DNA of 64,000 bases from Caulobacter sp. SL161 (GTDB lineage Bacteria; Pseudomonadota; Alphaproteobacteria; Caulobacterales; Caulobacteraceae), in the NCBI RefSeq assembly GCF_026672375.1, contig NZ_JAPPRA010000001.1, positions 2,046,001-2,110,000 of the forward strand. Reading direction: 5' to 3'. Every line of letters starts with the position of its first letter. The stretch's first letter is position 1. Positions 9,395 to 16,290 of the stretch are shown here, one piece after another. A program made the position numbers and the translations under genes. Below the pieces are notes generated by a model that was not told where the DNA came from, did no database searches, and saw only the letters and a list, made by a program, of their open reading frames with translations.

Positions 9395-9985
9395 ATGTCT
9401 GGTTACGATTTTGAGGACGCTGCGGCGCACGAGGAGTTCGTACGCATCAGCGGCAAGGTGAAGTGGTTCGACGCCGGTAAAGGCTATGGGTTCATCGTAC
9501 CGGATGATCCTGGGCAGACCGGGCTCAAGGACGTGCTTCTGCATGTGACGTCGCTGCGCAATTGCGGCCGCGAGACCGCCATGGAAGGCGCCATCATCGT
9601 TTGCGATGTGGTTCGGCGGCCTAAGGGCTGGCAGGTCAGCGAGGTCGTCAATCTCGATGAGAGCGGCGCGCCGTCTCCGTTGGAGCGTCAGCGGCGGACC
9701 TTCGCCGAAGGCCCCGTTCGACGCGACGGCTTGCGTGACGGCCACGGGCGCAGCGCTCTGACGCCGGAAGGACCCGCCGAGCACGCCAAGGTGAAATGGT
9801 TCAACCGCACCAAGGGCTACGGCTTCGTGATCCGTGACGCAGAACCGGGCGATATCTTCGTGCATATCGAGACGCTGCGCCGAGGCGGACTTGAGGATCT
9901 GCAGCCGGGCGACGACGTTCTGGTGCGGTTTGCGCGCGGGCCCAAGGGACTGGTTGTCGCCGAGATTTCCGCCGGCGACGCCTGA
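9395..9985 (+). CDS. Cold-shock protein with two cold-shock domains
   Basis: A 196-residue single-stranded nucleic acid-binding protein. CSD1 begins at [16 protein letters not shown] (about residues 18-33) and CSD2 at [16 protein letters not shown] (about 132-147); each has the RNP1-like KGYGF motif and a DVLLHVTSL / DIFVHIETL strand. A charged linker (about 85-128) joins them. Two-domain Csps of this kind are known in Caulobacter (CspC/CspD class, stationary-phase induced); which of the two this is cannot be told here. Start at 9395 is chosen for the SD AGAGGGGTGGG; the upstream in-frame ATG at 9356 precedes it without a site. TTGACG near 9316 could be a -35 element. Confidence 0.93.
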   Translation: MSGYDFEDAAAHEEFVRISGKVKWFDAGKGYGFIVPDDPGQTGLKDVLLHVTSLRNCGRETAMEGAIIVCDVVRRPKGWQVSEVVNLDESGAPSPLERQRRTFAEGPVRRDGLRDGHGRSALTPEGPAEHAKVKWFNRTKGYGFVIRDAEPGDIFVHIETLRRGGLEDLQPGDDVLVRFARGPKGLVVAEISAGDA

Positions 9986-10058
9986 CTTTCGCCACTGGTC
10001 TGGGGAGGCTAGTCTCGCGAGAGACTGGCTTTCCGTGAGGCGACGCGTGACCGAAGTG

Positions 10059-10508
10059 ATGATCCACAGGCGAGCTCTCTTGGCTGGGCTGGCGCTGGCC
10101 GCCAGCGGCGGCCCAGCGTTCGCCGCCGGTAAGCTGGAGACGGTCGAGATCGTCACCAGCCGTGGCCGTGCGCGGTTTCAGGTTGAGATCGCCGCGACCA
10201 AGGCGGAGCAGGCGCGGGGGCTGATGTTCCGCAAGTCGCTCGCGCCTGATCGCGGCATGCTCTTCACCTACACGCGCCCGCAGGCGGTCGCCTACTGGAT
10301 GAAGAACACGCTGATCCCTCTGGATATCCTCTATATCCAGGCCGATGGCCGAGTGCTGTCGATCGCGCGCAACGCTCGCCCGCACGACCTGACGCCGCTG
10401 GCTTCGGGCGGGCCGGTGCTGGGGGTGTTGGAAATCGCGGGCGGCCGCGCTGCGCAACTCGGCATCCTGCCGGGTGATCGCGTGCTGCATCGCATCTTTC
10501 CGAAGTAA
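10059..10508 (+). CDS. DUF192 family exported protein
   Basis: A 149-residue DUF192 protein of unknown function. The signal peptide (MIHRRALLAGLALAASGGPAFAA) has twin arginines near the start, so Tat or Sec export is possible. The DUF192 core follows: TKAEQARGLMFRKSLAPDRG, MLFTY, YWMKNTLIPLDILYI, ADGRVLSIARNARP and VLEIAGGRAAQLGILPGDRV. GTG codons at 10035 or 10047 are alternative starts; 10059 gives a normal signal peptide. It lies 73 bp after the cold-shock gene. Confidence 0.88.
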   Translation: MIHRRALLAGLALAASGGPAFAAGKLETVEIVTSRGRARFQVEIAATKAEQARGLMFRKSLAPDRGMLFTYTRPQAVAYWMKNTLIPLDILYIQADGRVLSIARNARPHDLTPLASGGPVLGVLEIAGGRAAQLGILPGDRVLHRIFPK

Positions 10509-10525
10509 ACAGGTGCGCGCCTTTG

Positions 10526-10554
10526 TTGATCCGCGCGCCGAACCCCTGTAGAGC
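10526..10554 (+). promoter_or_regulatory. Possible promoter of tRNA-Pro
   Basis: TTGATC (10526-10531) and TAGAGC (10549-10554) are spaced 17 bp apart and end 18 bp before the tRNA. The -10 is a poor match, so this is tentative. Confidence 0.35.
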
Positions 10555-10572
10555 AGCCGCCTGCTGATGTTT

Positions 10573-10649
10573 CGGAGCGTAGCGCAGCCTGGTAGCGCAT
10601 CTGTTTTGGGAGCAGAGGGTCGCAGGTTCAAATCCTGCCGCTCCGACCA
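10573..10649 (+). tRNA. tRNA-Pro (anticodon TGG)
   Basis: A 77-nt tRNA with encoded CCA. The acceptor is CGGAGCG/CGCTCCG. The anticodon arm TCTGT TTTGGGA GCAGA gives TGG, the T-arm is GCAGG TTCAAAT CCTGC, and the discriminator is A. The D-loop has AGCCTGGTAGC as in proline tRNAs. Confidence 0.96.
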
Positions 10650-10675
10650 TCGGTAAGGCACTTTGGGAGAGGTCC

Positions 10676-10981
10676 ATGCTGGCCCGCATCTATCGCCCCG
10701 CCAAGAACGCCATGCAGTCCGGCAAGGCCAAGACCAAGGACTGGGTGCTGGAGTTCGAGCCGGCGAGCGCGCGCAAGCCCGATCCGCTGATGGGCTGGAC
10801 GACCTCCAGCGACATGAACGGCCAGATCCGCTTGACCTTCGAGACCCGCGACGAAGCGGTCGCCTATGCTCAGCGCCACGAGATCGCCTTCCAGCTCTTT
10901 GAGCCCAAGGCGCCCAAGCGCATCCTCAAGGCCTACGCCGACAATTTCGCGGCCAATCGCAAGCAGCCCTGGACTCACTAG
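10676..10981 (+). CDS. NDUFS4-like complex I accessory protein (ETC complex I subunit family)
   Basis: A 101-residue protein resembling the conserved part of mitochondrial NDUFS4 (18-kDa complex I subunit): RIYRPAKNAMQSG, WVLEFEP, DPLMGWTTSSDMNGQIRLTF, ETRDEAVAYAQRHEIAFQLF and a C-terminal YADNFAANRKQPWTH. Alphaproteobacterial homologues are known as accessory complex I subunits. The gene stands between two tRNA genes, away from any nuo genes, with SD GGGAGAGGTCC before the ATG. Role in complex I assembly is by family, not shown here. Confidence 0.9.
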   Translation: MLARIYRPAKNAMQSGKAKTKDWVLEFEPASARKPDPLMGWTTSSDMNGQIRLTFETRDEAVAYAQRHEIAFQLFEPKAPKRILKAYADNFAANRKQPWTH

Positions 10982-11009
10982 GTCTGTCGCGACTTGAGCC
11001 GGCGCGCGC

Positions 11010-11086
11010 GCGCCCTTAGCTCAGTTGGATAGAGCATTCGCCTTCTAAGCGAACGGTCGCAGGTTCGAATCCTGCAGGGCGCGCCA
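11010..11086 (+). tRNA. tRNA-Arg (anticodon TCT)
   Basis: A 77-nt tRNA with encoded CCA. The acceptor is GCGCCCT/AGGGCGC. The anticodon arm TTCGC CTTCTAA GCGAA gives TCT, the T-arm is GCAGG TTCGAAT CCTGC, and the discriminator is G. The accessory-looking patch of small ORFs begins right after it, but no copy of the tRNA 3' end was found downstream. Confidence 0.96.
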
Positions 11087-11239
11087 AAACTATGCCAGAG
11101 CGCGAGGTTTCGCCTCAGCGCCGCCGACACGACGATTTGTTCGCGCCCTATCGTAGGCGGGCGTGTAACGGGCGATGCGCTTTGACGCTTGGGTCGCGCT
11201 GGGAATGTCCGCTTCTGGCCTAAGTGTCTGCGCGCCTGG

Positions 11240-11514
11240 CGCCCTAGGTCGGGCCGATCTTGGCTCGGTTGTGGGCGATATCGGCGGCGTTCTGGATGGG
11301 GCGCCACGCGACCAGGCTTTCCGTGTGCGCCAGCCCGGTGGCGTTGACCCGCCGCCAGCGGTCGCTCCAGACTGATCTCCGCGACGGCGTGAAGGTCTGG
11401 CGGCTCCAGGCCCCAGGCATGGGCGCTCAAGACCAGCGCCAGGCCTCGACCAGGAGTCGCACCTCGCAACGCGCGGGAAAGTCGTAGGTCAGCGAGATGC
11501 CAATCTCGAAGCGC
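11240..11514 (-). pseudogene. Possible remnant of a transglutaminase-like N-terminal domain gene
   Basis: On the minus strand an ATG at 11514 with SD AGGACAAG opens a short frame beginning MRFEIGISLTYDFPARC. This resembles the first strands of bacterial transglutaminase-like N-terminal domains. The frame stops after about 29 codons (at the end of LLVEAWRWS), and coding-like sequence appears to continue in another frame to about 11240. I read this as a decayed, frameshifted fragment. The family assignment rests on a short stretch and is uncertain. Confidence 0.3.
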
Positions 11515-11559
11515 ATGTCTTGTCCTAGTGGAGGAGCGTAGGATCTTGCGCTGTAGATC

Positions 11560-11778
11560 AGTAGGCAGCCTATGCCCGATTTTTCGTATCCATAAGAAAT
11601 ATAATTTAAATATGTTGTCGACGTGCAGCGAAAATGGGCGCACCATAATTAAGTAGAACTATCGATTTAGTCTGGATCCATGGAAGATCGGTGGCCAGAT
11701 TTTATTCTAAAATCCAAGAATTTTAGCTCGTTCCGGCGTTTCGATACGCTATCGGGCGCTTTATGAAGGTGCGCCCGG
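11560..11778. other. AT-rich intergenic spacer with a 9-bp inverted repeat
   Basis: This stretch is much richer in A/T than its surroundings (for example AAGAAATATAATTTAAATAT near 11593). GGGCGCACC (11636-11644) and its complement GGTGCGCCC (11769-11777) bracket the richest part, 124 bp apart. It lies just upstream of the small-ORF cluster and may hold its promoter, or be of foreign origin. No gene is supported inside it. Confidence 0.5.
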
Positions 11779-12030
11779 ATGCTGCTCCGTCCTCAACGAA
11801 ACACCCGCCTCATCGGCCAAGCCCGCGATCTCCATTCTCTCGCCGACCGTCTGCAGCCCGATCGCAACGCCGCGCGCTTTCTCGTGCATGAGACGCTGAT
11901 GGCGGCGTTGGGTCTACCGGACGATCAGCGCGGCACCAAAGAGCAGGGGCGGGATCTGCGCCGCTGGATGATCGCTCATCTGCGGACCAGTCGACAGGCG
12001 ATCCCCTCGGTCGCGCCGTTAGGGGGCTGA
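11779..12030 (+). CDS. Small protein resembling ECF sigma factor region 2 only
   Basis: An 83-residue ORF, ATG preceded by GAAGG. Residues 15-70 read like ECF sigma region 2: RDLHSLADRL, then AARFLVHETLMAAL (compare the usual ADDLVQETLLRAL), then GRDLRRWMIAHLRTS (compare GTNLRAWLFTILRN). The protein ends right after this domain; no region 4 follows in any frame. It could be a truncated sigma factor, a decoy, or a chance resemblance. It heads a run of five small same-strand ORFs. Expression is not demonstrated by sequence. Confidence 0.55.
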   Translation: MLLRPQRNTRLIGQARDLHSLADRLQPDRNAARFLVHETLMAALGLPDDQRGTKEQGRDLRRWMIAHLRTSRQAIPSVAPLGG

Positions 12031-12048
12031 ACTTGGAGAAACCCCACC

Positions 12049-12342
12049 ATGTCTGATCCTGAGAGCCGCTCCACGCCTCCTGATCTTCGACTCGTTACAA
12101 AGTCGGATTGCGATCACGGCGATCATCATCTCGCGGTCGACGTGCTGCGAGCCTTGAGGCAGCTGGAGCGGCGGATACGCACGGGCCATCTTGATCCGGT
12201 GAATATCCGCGACGTTCAACAGCTTGCCGCGCTGGGCTTGGCGCAGCATGGCCGGGGCGGATGGCGGCCAACGGCCGAGGGGCTGGCCTATCTGGAGCGA
12301 TGCAGGAGCGACAAGGCGCTTGGCCCGGAAGGCTTCGCCTGA
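12049..12342 (+). CDS. Hypothetical protein with a wing-like C-terminal segment
   Basis: A 97-residue ORF, 18 bp after the preceding one, with SD TTGGAGAAACCCC. The N-terminal third is polar. The segment AVDVLRALRQLERRI is helical, and QQLAALGLAQHGRGGWRPTAEGLAYLER (given as two parts: helix to QQLAALGLAQ, wing to LAYLER) resembles the last helix and wing of small winged-helix proteins. No family was recognised and a DNA-binding role is only suggested. Confidence 0.55.
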   Translation: MSDPESRSTPPDLRLVTKSDCDHGDHHLAVDVLRALRQLERRIRTGHLDPVNIRDVQQLAALGLAQHGRGGWRPTAEGLAYLERCRSDKALGPEGFA

Positions 12343-12414
12343 CTGACCTGGGACGTATTGCGGACGCCGACGCGGCGCGGAGTGCGGATACCCCCTCTTG
12401 ATGAGGGCGAAAGG

Positions 12415-12600
12415 ATGCGCATGAGCGATGTCCTCCAGTATCTGCGGCGGGCGTGCGAGCAGCTTCGGCAGAGCTGCGATGATTGTCAGCGTCAGCTGAA
12501 TGCGCTGGCCGCGCAGGTTGGCTGGCTGGCCGACAAGCTCGGGCAGAAAGCCCGCGGCGCGGCGATGCCGTCGGGACCGCCTCCACGCCTTGAAGGCTAG
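12415..12600 (+). CDS. Hypothetical short coiled-coil protein
   Basis: About 61 residues from the ATG at 12415 (SD GAGGGCGAAAGG); the ATG at 12421 is equally possible with AAGGA as its site. The body is one predicted amphipathic helix (VLQYLRRACEQLRQSCDDC, then QRQLNALAAQVGWLADKLGQ) with leucines at heptad spacing and three cysteines, then a Pro/Gly-rich tail. Unknown family; part of the small-ORF cluster. Confidence 0.5.
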   Translation: MRMSDVLQYLRRACEQLRQSCDDCQRQLNALAAQVGWLADKLGQKARGAAMPSGPPPRLEG

Positions 12601-12672
12601 ACCCAAGCCCGGAGCGTTCGCGGCGCACCGGGGGCCCTTCGACATGGTTCGGACGAGACAAGGAACATTTCG

Positions 12673-12891
12673 ATGAACAAGCCGATCATCCAGCGGGTCA
12701 TCATCACGGTCCGCCGTAGGGCGGGGATGTGGGCGGCAGAAGAGGAGGGGGTCTTTTTTGTCGCTTCACCGGACAAGGACATCGTCAAGGCCTCGGCGGC
12801 TAAGCGCGCTCAGGCCTGCTTTGGGCAGGGAAGAGCCTGCCAGATCCGAATCTCAGGCGAGCACGGCTTTTTGATTGAGCCGCTCGCATAG
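12673..12891 (+). CDS. Small DUF2188-like hypothetical protein
   Basis: A 72-residue ORF with SD AAGGA before the ATG. The pattern of a beta-strand with Trp (GMWAAEEEG), a serine/alanine-rich helix (KASAAKRAQACFGQG) and a terminal strand (CQIRISGEHGFLIEPL) is like DUF2188 proteins, small domains of unknown function. Assignment is tentative. Same strand as its neighbours. Confidence 0.5.
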   Translation: MNKPIIQRVIITVRRRAGMWAAEEEGVFFVASPDKDIVKASAAKRAQACFGQGRACQIRISGEHGFLIEPLA

Positions 12892-12918
12892 TCTCTCTGC
12901 CCAACGAAAGGCTTCGCC

Positions 12919-13224
12919 ATGTCGGCCAGTTTCGAAGACGCGCTTGAATGCGTTCTGAAGGGGCTCGAGCATCCGCCCGCCCATGGCACAGACGAGGACG
13001 CGGACTTCATGATCGCGCTTGCGCTGGTGCTGGCTACCCCGCCGGCTCACGACGAGGAGCAGCCCATGGCTGCGCCTGCCGCGCTCGACGATGACCTCCG
13101 GAGACGACTCCAGGCCGTGGCGCAGCATCGCGATTTCCCCAATGTCTTCGGTGATCACCCAGGTGGCATCGGTCCCACTTTGGGCATGGATCTCAGCGTC
13201 AAAGGTCAAGCTTTGCGCCGCTGA
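12919..13224 (+). CDS. Hypothetical protein
   Basis: A 101-residue acidic ORF with AAAGG upstream of the ATG, 27 bp after the previous small gene. The first half is helical (SFEDALECVLKGLEHPP, DADFMIALALVLATPP); the rest has no recognisable motif. A minus-strand ORF (12853-13209) overlaps it, but the plus ORF has the better ribosome site and follows the direction of the cluster. Not recognised. Confidence 0.45.
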   Translation: MSASFEDALECVLKGLEHPPAHGTDEDADFMIALALVLATPPAHDEEQPMAAPAALDDDLRRRLQAVAQHRDFPNVFGDHPGGIGPTLGMDLSVKGQALRR

Positions 13225-13238
13225 TTTCAGCGCGACCG

Positions 13239-13284
13239 TCGCACCACAATCCCGCGCCAGCTCTGGCGCCGGATTGTGGTGCGA
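13239..13284. repeat. Long near-perfect palindrome (46 bp)
   Basis: Arms 13239-13260 and 13263-13284 are complementary over 22 positions with one C-C mismatch (13253/13270) and only a CT loop. The left arm starts TCGCACCACAATCC and the inner part is GCGCCAG/CTGGCGC. It would form a very stable hairpin or cruciform. No T-run follows on either strand, so a standard terminator is doubtful. Confidence 0.85.
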
Positions 13285-13359
13285 TCAGGTGAGGGTTGTT
13301 GCCGTGGCGACAACGGCGCTCTGCGCAACAGCACGAGCGATCACGACAAGGTCAAAGTC

Positions 13360-13375
13360 TAGCTGGCGCCAGCTA
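13360..13375. repeat. Perfect 16-bp palindrome
   Basis: TAGCTGGCGCCAGCTA reads the same on both strands. It shares the CTGGCGC core with the larger palindrome 76 bp upstream, so the two may be related elements or binding sites. Confidence 0.6.
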
Positions 13376-13685
13376 CGATGCAGCGCTGGCGGGCTGCCGC
13401 GTGCGCGGCAATTCCGGCGTGCGCTATGAGAACACTGAGAATACGCTCAAGAAGCTGCATCAGAAGGCGCCGCCCGCCGAGGGTATCGATTGTTGGAACA
13501 AGCCTCAGCTGGGTCACCTATAAGAACAGGTACGATTTCCTCCTGCTTTCGGCGATCTTCGCGGCGGATTTGACCGAATCCATCCTCCATTGCCCGTTCA
13601 CCTGATGGCCTCCGACGTGCTGATCGCGCCGGCAGCCTGGCGAAACTGAATCTGAGTAACCGTGAGCTCGGGAAAGGGACCTGCC

Positions 13686-16265
13686 GTGCGTTTCCGAGTG
13701 CAACTCCTTGTTGTTGGCTTTGCCTTGGCTCTTGGGGCGGCGCACCAAGCCAACGCCGCGCCTGAGCCCGCGTTCTTCAGGCTTCCCGACCTTCGAGTCG
13801 GTTTGGGCGATGATAATCAGGGCGACACCATTCCAGGGCCGACCCGTCCAAACGGATCGATCCACCCGTCGCCGGCCACGCTGAAGCCCAGTAACGCCGG
13901 CTACAACCCCGCCGAACCGATAAGCGGCTTTGCACAGCTTCATTCGCAAGGATCGGGTGGCGTCACCACCTACGGGACTTTCCTGTTGTCGCCGCAGGTC
14001 GGCGAGCCTGTTTTCGACGAAGCCGCCCATCTCTCGCCCAAGGCCAATGAGACCCTGGCGGCCGACGTTTATTCAGTTCGGCTCACCCGCTACGACACCA
14101 AGGTGGAGATCACGCCGGCGCACTACGCGGCCATCTACCGGCTGACCTATCCCACGACTGACCAGGCGCAGGTCGTCCTGGACGTGACCCGCAAGGTCGG
14201 CGGGCTGGTGGCTTCGGAACAGGCCGATGTCCAACTGTTCCCCGAGCAGGGACGCATCATCGGTCACGTCAAGGCCAAGGGTTACTGGAACCCCGCCCTG
14301 ATCGACATCTGGTTCGTGGCCGAGTTTGATCAGAACCCGACCGCCTGGGGTGTCTTCGACAAGGCTGAACGCAGGGACGGCGCCTTGTCGGGCCGCACGG
14401 GCGCCGACGAACGGCTGGGGGCCTGGCTCACCTTCAAGACCACGCCCACTAAGCCCCTCCTGGTGAAGATCGCCGTCTCCTTTGTCAGCGCCGAGATGGC
14501 CAAGGCGTTGCTGGACCGCGAGATCCCTGACTGGGACTTCGAACGGGTTCGCCGCGACACCCAAGCCGCCTGGAACGATCGTTTGGGTCAGGTGCGCGTG
14601 GAGGGAATGACCGAAAGCCAGCAGCGTCGCTTCTACAGCGCGCTGTACCACGCCTCGACGCACCCGCGTGACCGCTCGCTGGACCAGCCGGCCTCAAGAC
14701 TTGGCCGTCCGAACTGGGACGAGCACTACACCCTCTGGGACACCTATCGGACGCTGTTCCCCCTGATGTCGGTGCTGCGGCCCAGCCTCTACACGGCCAA
14801 TGTCAATTCGCTGATCCACACCTTCGACAAGTTCGGGGCGGCGGATACGGCGATCATCGGCGGCCAAAATTATCATGTCGGGCAGGGCGGCGATGAAGTC
14901 GACAACGTCCTGGGCGAGGCCCTGCTGCGCGGGGCCGAGGGTGTGAACTGGCACGAAGCCTGGCGGGTCGCTCGTTTCAACGCCTTTGAGCGGCGGTGCC
15001 CGCGCTATCTGGAGAGTGGCTATTTCGCGGTTGGTGACCGCAGCCCCGAGCCGAACAACCAGAGGGCAAAGTCGGGCTCCTCGACCCTAGGCTTCGCGCT
15101 GAACGACTTCTATGCCGCCCAGCTCGCCACTAAGTCCGGCCGCGCCGATGAGGCCAAGATCCTGACCGAGCGCTCAGCCAACTGGCGCAAGATCTGGAAC
15201 CCTGACGCGACCAGCGACGGCTTCTCTGGCTTTCTCATGCCGCGCTATGCCGACGGTAAGTTTCAGGACATCGACCCAAAGCTCGGCTGGGACGGCAAGG
15301 CCCACAACAACGTCGGCTACTATGAGGGCACGGCCTGGATCTATTCGTATGGGGTGCTGCATGACTTGCCGGGCCTGGTCGAGGCGATGGGCGGTCGCGT
15401 TCGGTTCAATGAGCGCCTGAACCACGCCCTCGATGCGGGCCTGATCGACATCACCAACGAGCCGTCGTTCGCCACGCCATGGTTGTTCCACGCGATCGGA
15501 CGGGCGGATCTGTCGTCCCGTTGGGCGGGGGAGGTGATCAAGCACTTCACTGCGGACGCCTATCCAGGCGACGAGGACGCCGGCGCGATGAGCTCCAACT
15601 TCGTCTTCAACAGCCTGGGGCTGTTCCCGAAGCTGGGCAGCGATCTCTACTACCTCCACGGGCCCCGCCATGGTCGAACCGTGATCCAGTTGGAGAACGG
15701 CAAGACGCTCGAGATCCTGGCGGCTAAAGCCGGAGCCAGCCGTCCCTATATCGCGAGCGCGAGCTTCAACGGCAAACCTTTGGCTGGCCCCTATTTCTCG
15801 CAGGCCCAACTCTTGGGCGGCGGCGTTCTGTCCTTGTCGATGTCCGATCAGCCGGGGCAGTGGATCTATGAAGGCGCGGTGCTGACGGCGCGCGCCGATC
15901 AGCCCAGCCTTGTCGACGGCAAGACTTCGACGGGTTGGCGCGCCGCGCCGGGTCAGTCCGTCACCCTCAGTCTCAAGGCTCCCGCCTGCATCGCTGCTTA
16001 TTCTGTCAGCGTCGGCCCCGACGAAGCCGATCCCTCGCACTGGACCCTGCAGGCCTATGACGGACGAGCCTGGGTGAGCGTCGACCAGCAGAGCAACGTG
16101 GTGTTCGACCATCGCCACGCGACCCGGACCTTCCCGCTGGCGCCTGGACGATACACCGGTCTGCGATTGGCGCTGGACGGCGGCAGTGAGGCGAGCCTTT
16201 CTGAGGTCGAGCTTATCGCGGGGGCGTCCTGTGCGGCGCCGGCGTCGCGGCAGGCGACGCGTTGA
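13686..16265 (+). CDS. GH92 family alpha-mannosidase (secreted)
   Basis: An exported glycoside hydrolase of family 92, whose members are calcium-dependent exo-alpha-mannosidases. I start at the GTG at 13686 (SD AAAGGG, 7 bp away), which gives a proper signal peptide (VRFRVQLLVVGFALALGAA); the GTG at 13662 adds 8 residues. The N-terminal beta-sandwich (about 25-270) is followed by the (alpha/alpha)6 barrel with THPRDRSLD, DTYRTLFPLMSVL, GGDEVDNVLGEALLRG, WIYSYGVLHDLPGL and DEDAGAMSSNFVFNSLGLFP. The last 130 residues look like an added F5/8-C/discoidin-like carbohydrate-binding domain (LVDGKTSTGWRAAPGQSVTL to LSEVELIAG). Length is about 859 aa. It converges with the lactate oxidase gene 25 bp away. 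Confidence 0.9.
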   Translation: MRFRVQLLVVGFALALGAAHQANAAPEPAFFRLPDLRVGLGDDNQGDTIPGPTRPNGSIHPSPATLKPSNAGYNPAEPISGFAQLHSQGSGGVTTYGTFLLSPQVGEPVFDEAAHLSPKANETLAADVYSVRLTRYDTKVEITPAHYAAIYRLTYPTTDQAQVVLDVTRKVGGLVASEQADVQLFPEQGRIIGHVKAKGYWNPALIDIWFVAEFDQNPTAWGVFDKAERRDGALSGRTGADERLGAWLTFKTTPTKPLLVKIAVSFVSAEMAKALLDREIPDWDFERVRRDTQAAWNDRLGQVRVEGMTESQQRRFYSALYHASTHPRDRSLDQPASRLGRPNWDEHYTLWDTYRTLFPLMSVLRPSLYTANVNSLIHTFDKFGAADTAIIGGQNYHVGQGGDEVDNVLGEALLRGAEGVNWHEAWRVARFNAFERRCPRYLESGYFAVGDRSPEPNNQRAKSGSSTLGFALNDFYAAQLATKSGRADEAKILTERSANWRKIWNPDATSDGFSGFLMPRYADGKFQDIDPKLGWDGKAHNNVGYYEGTAWIYSYGVLHDLPGLVEAMGGRVRFNERLNHALDAGLIDITNEPSFATPWLFHAIGRADLSSRWAGEVIKHFTADAYPGDEDAGAMSSNFVFNSLGLFPKLGSDLYYLHGPRHGRTVIQLENGKTLEILAAKAGASRPYIASASFNGKPLAGPYFSQAQLLGGGVLSLSMSDQPGQWIYEGAVLTARADQPSLVDGKTSTGWRAAPGQSVTLSLKAPACIAAYSVSVGPDEADPSHWTLQAYDGRAWVSVDQQSNVVFDHRHATRTFPLAPGRYTGLRLALDGGSEASLSEVELIAGASCAAPASRQATR

Positions 16266-16290
16266 GCGCCCGTCGGTAGCGACAGACGCT

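Larger units (their letters stand above)
13225..13685. other. Gene-free stretch with palindromes
   Basis: No supported gene. It contains the long palindrome at 13239-13284 and the short one at 13360-13375. A weakly protein-like phrase (GVRYENTENTLKKLHQKAP, then a stop near 13523) could be a gene scrap. The last 60 bp lead into the GH92 gene. Confidence 0.45.

Noticed and set aside
9144..9461. ORF running through the second tRNA-Glu
   Set aside because: It overlaps a clear tRNA gene and its sequence is not protein-like; the cold-shock gene start lies inside it in another frame.
12853..13209. Minus-strand ORF opposite the small hypothetical gene
   Set aside because: It has no ribosome site and runs against the cluster; the plus-strand ORF is the better, though unproven, choice.
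13296..13523. 75-codon ORF in the gene-free stretch
   Set aside because: It crosses a perfect palindrome and only its last third is protein-like; kept only as a possible scrap.
11010..13685. Classical integrated island at tRNA-Arg
   Set aside because: No integrase, no repeated tRNA 3' end and no transfer genes were seen.
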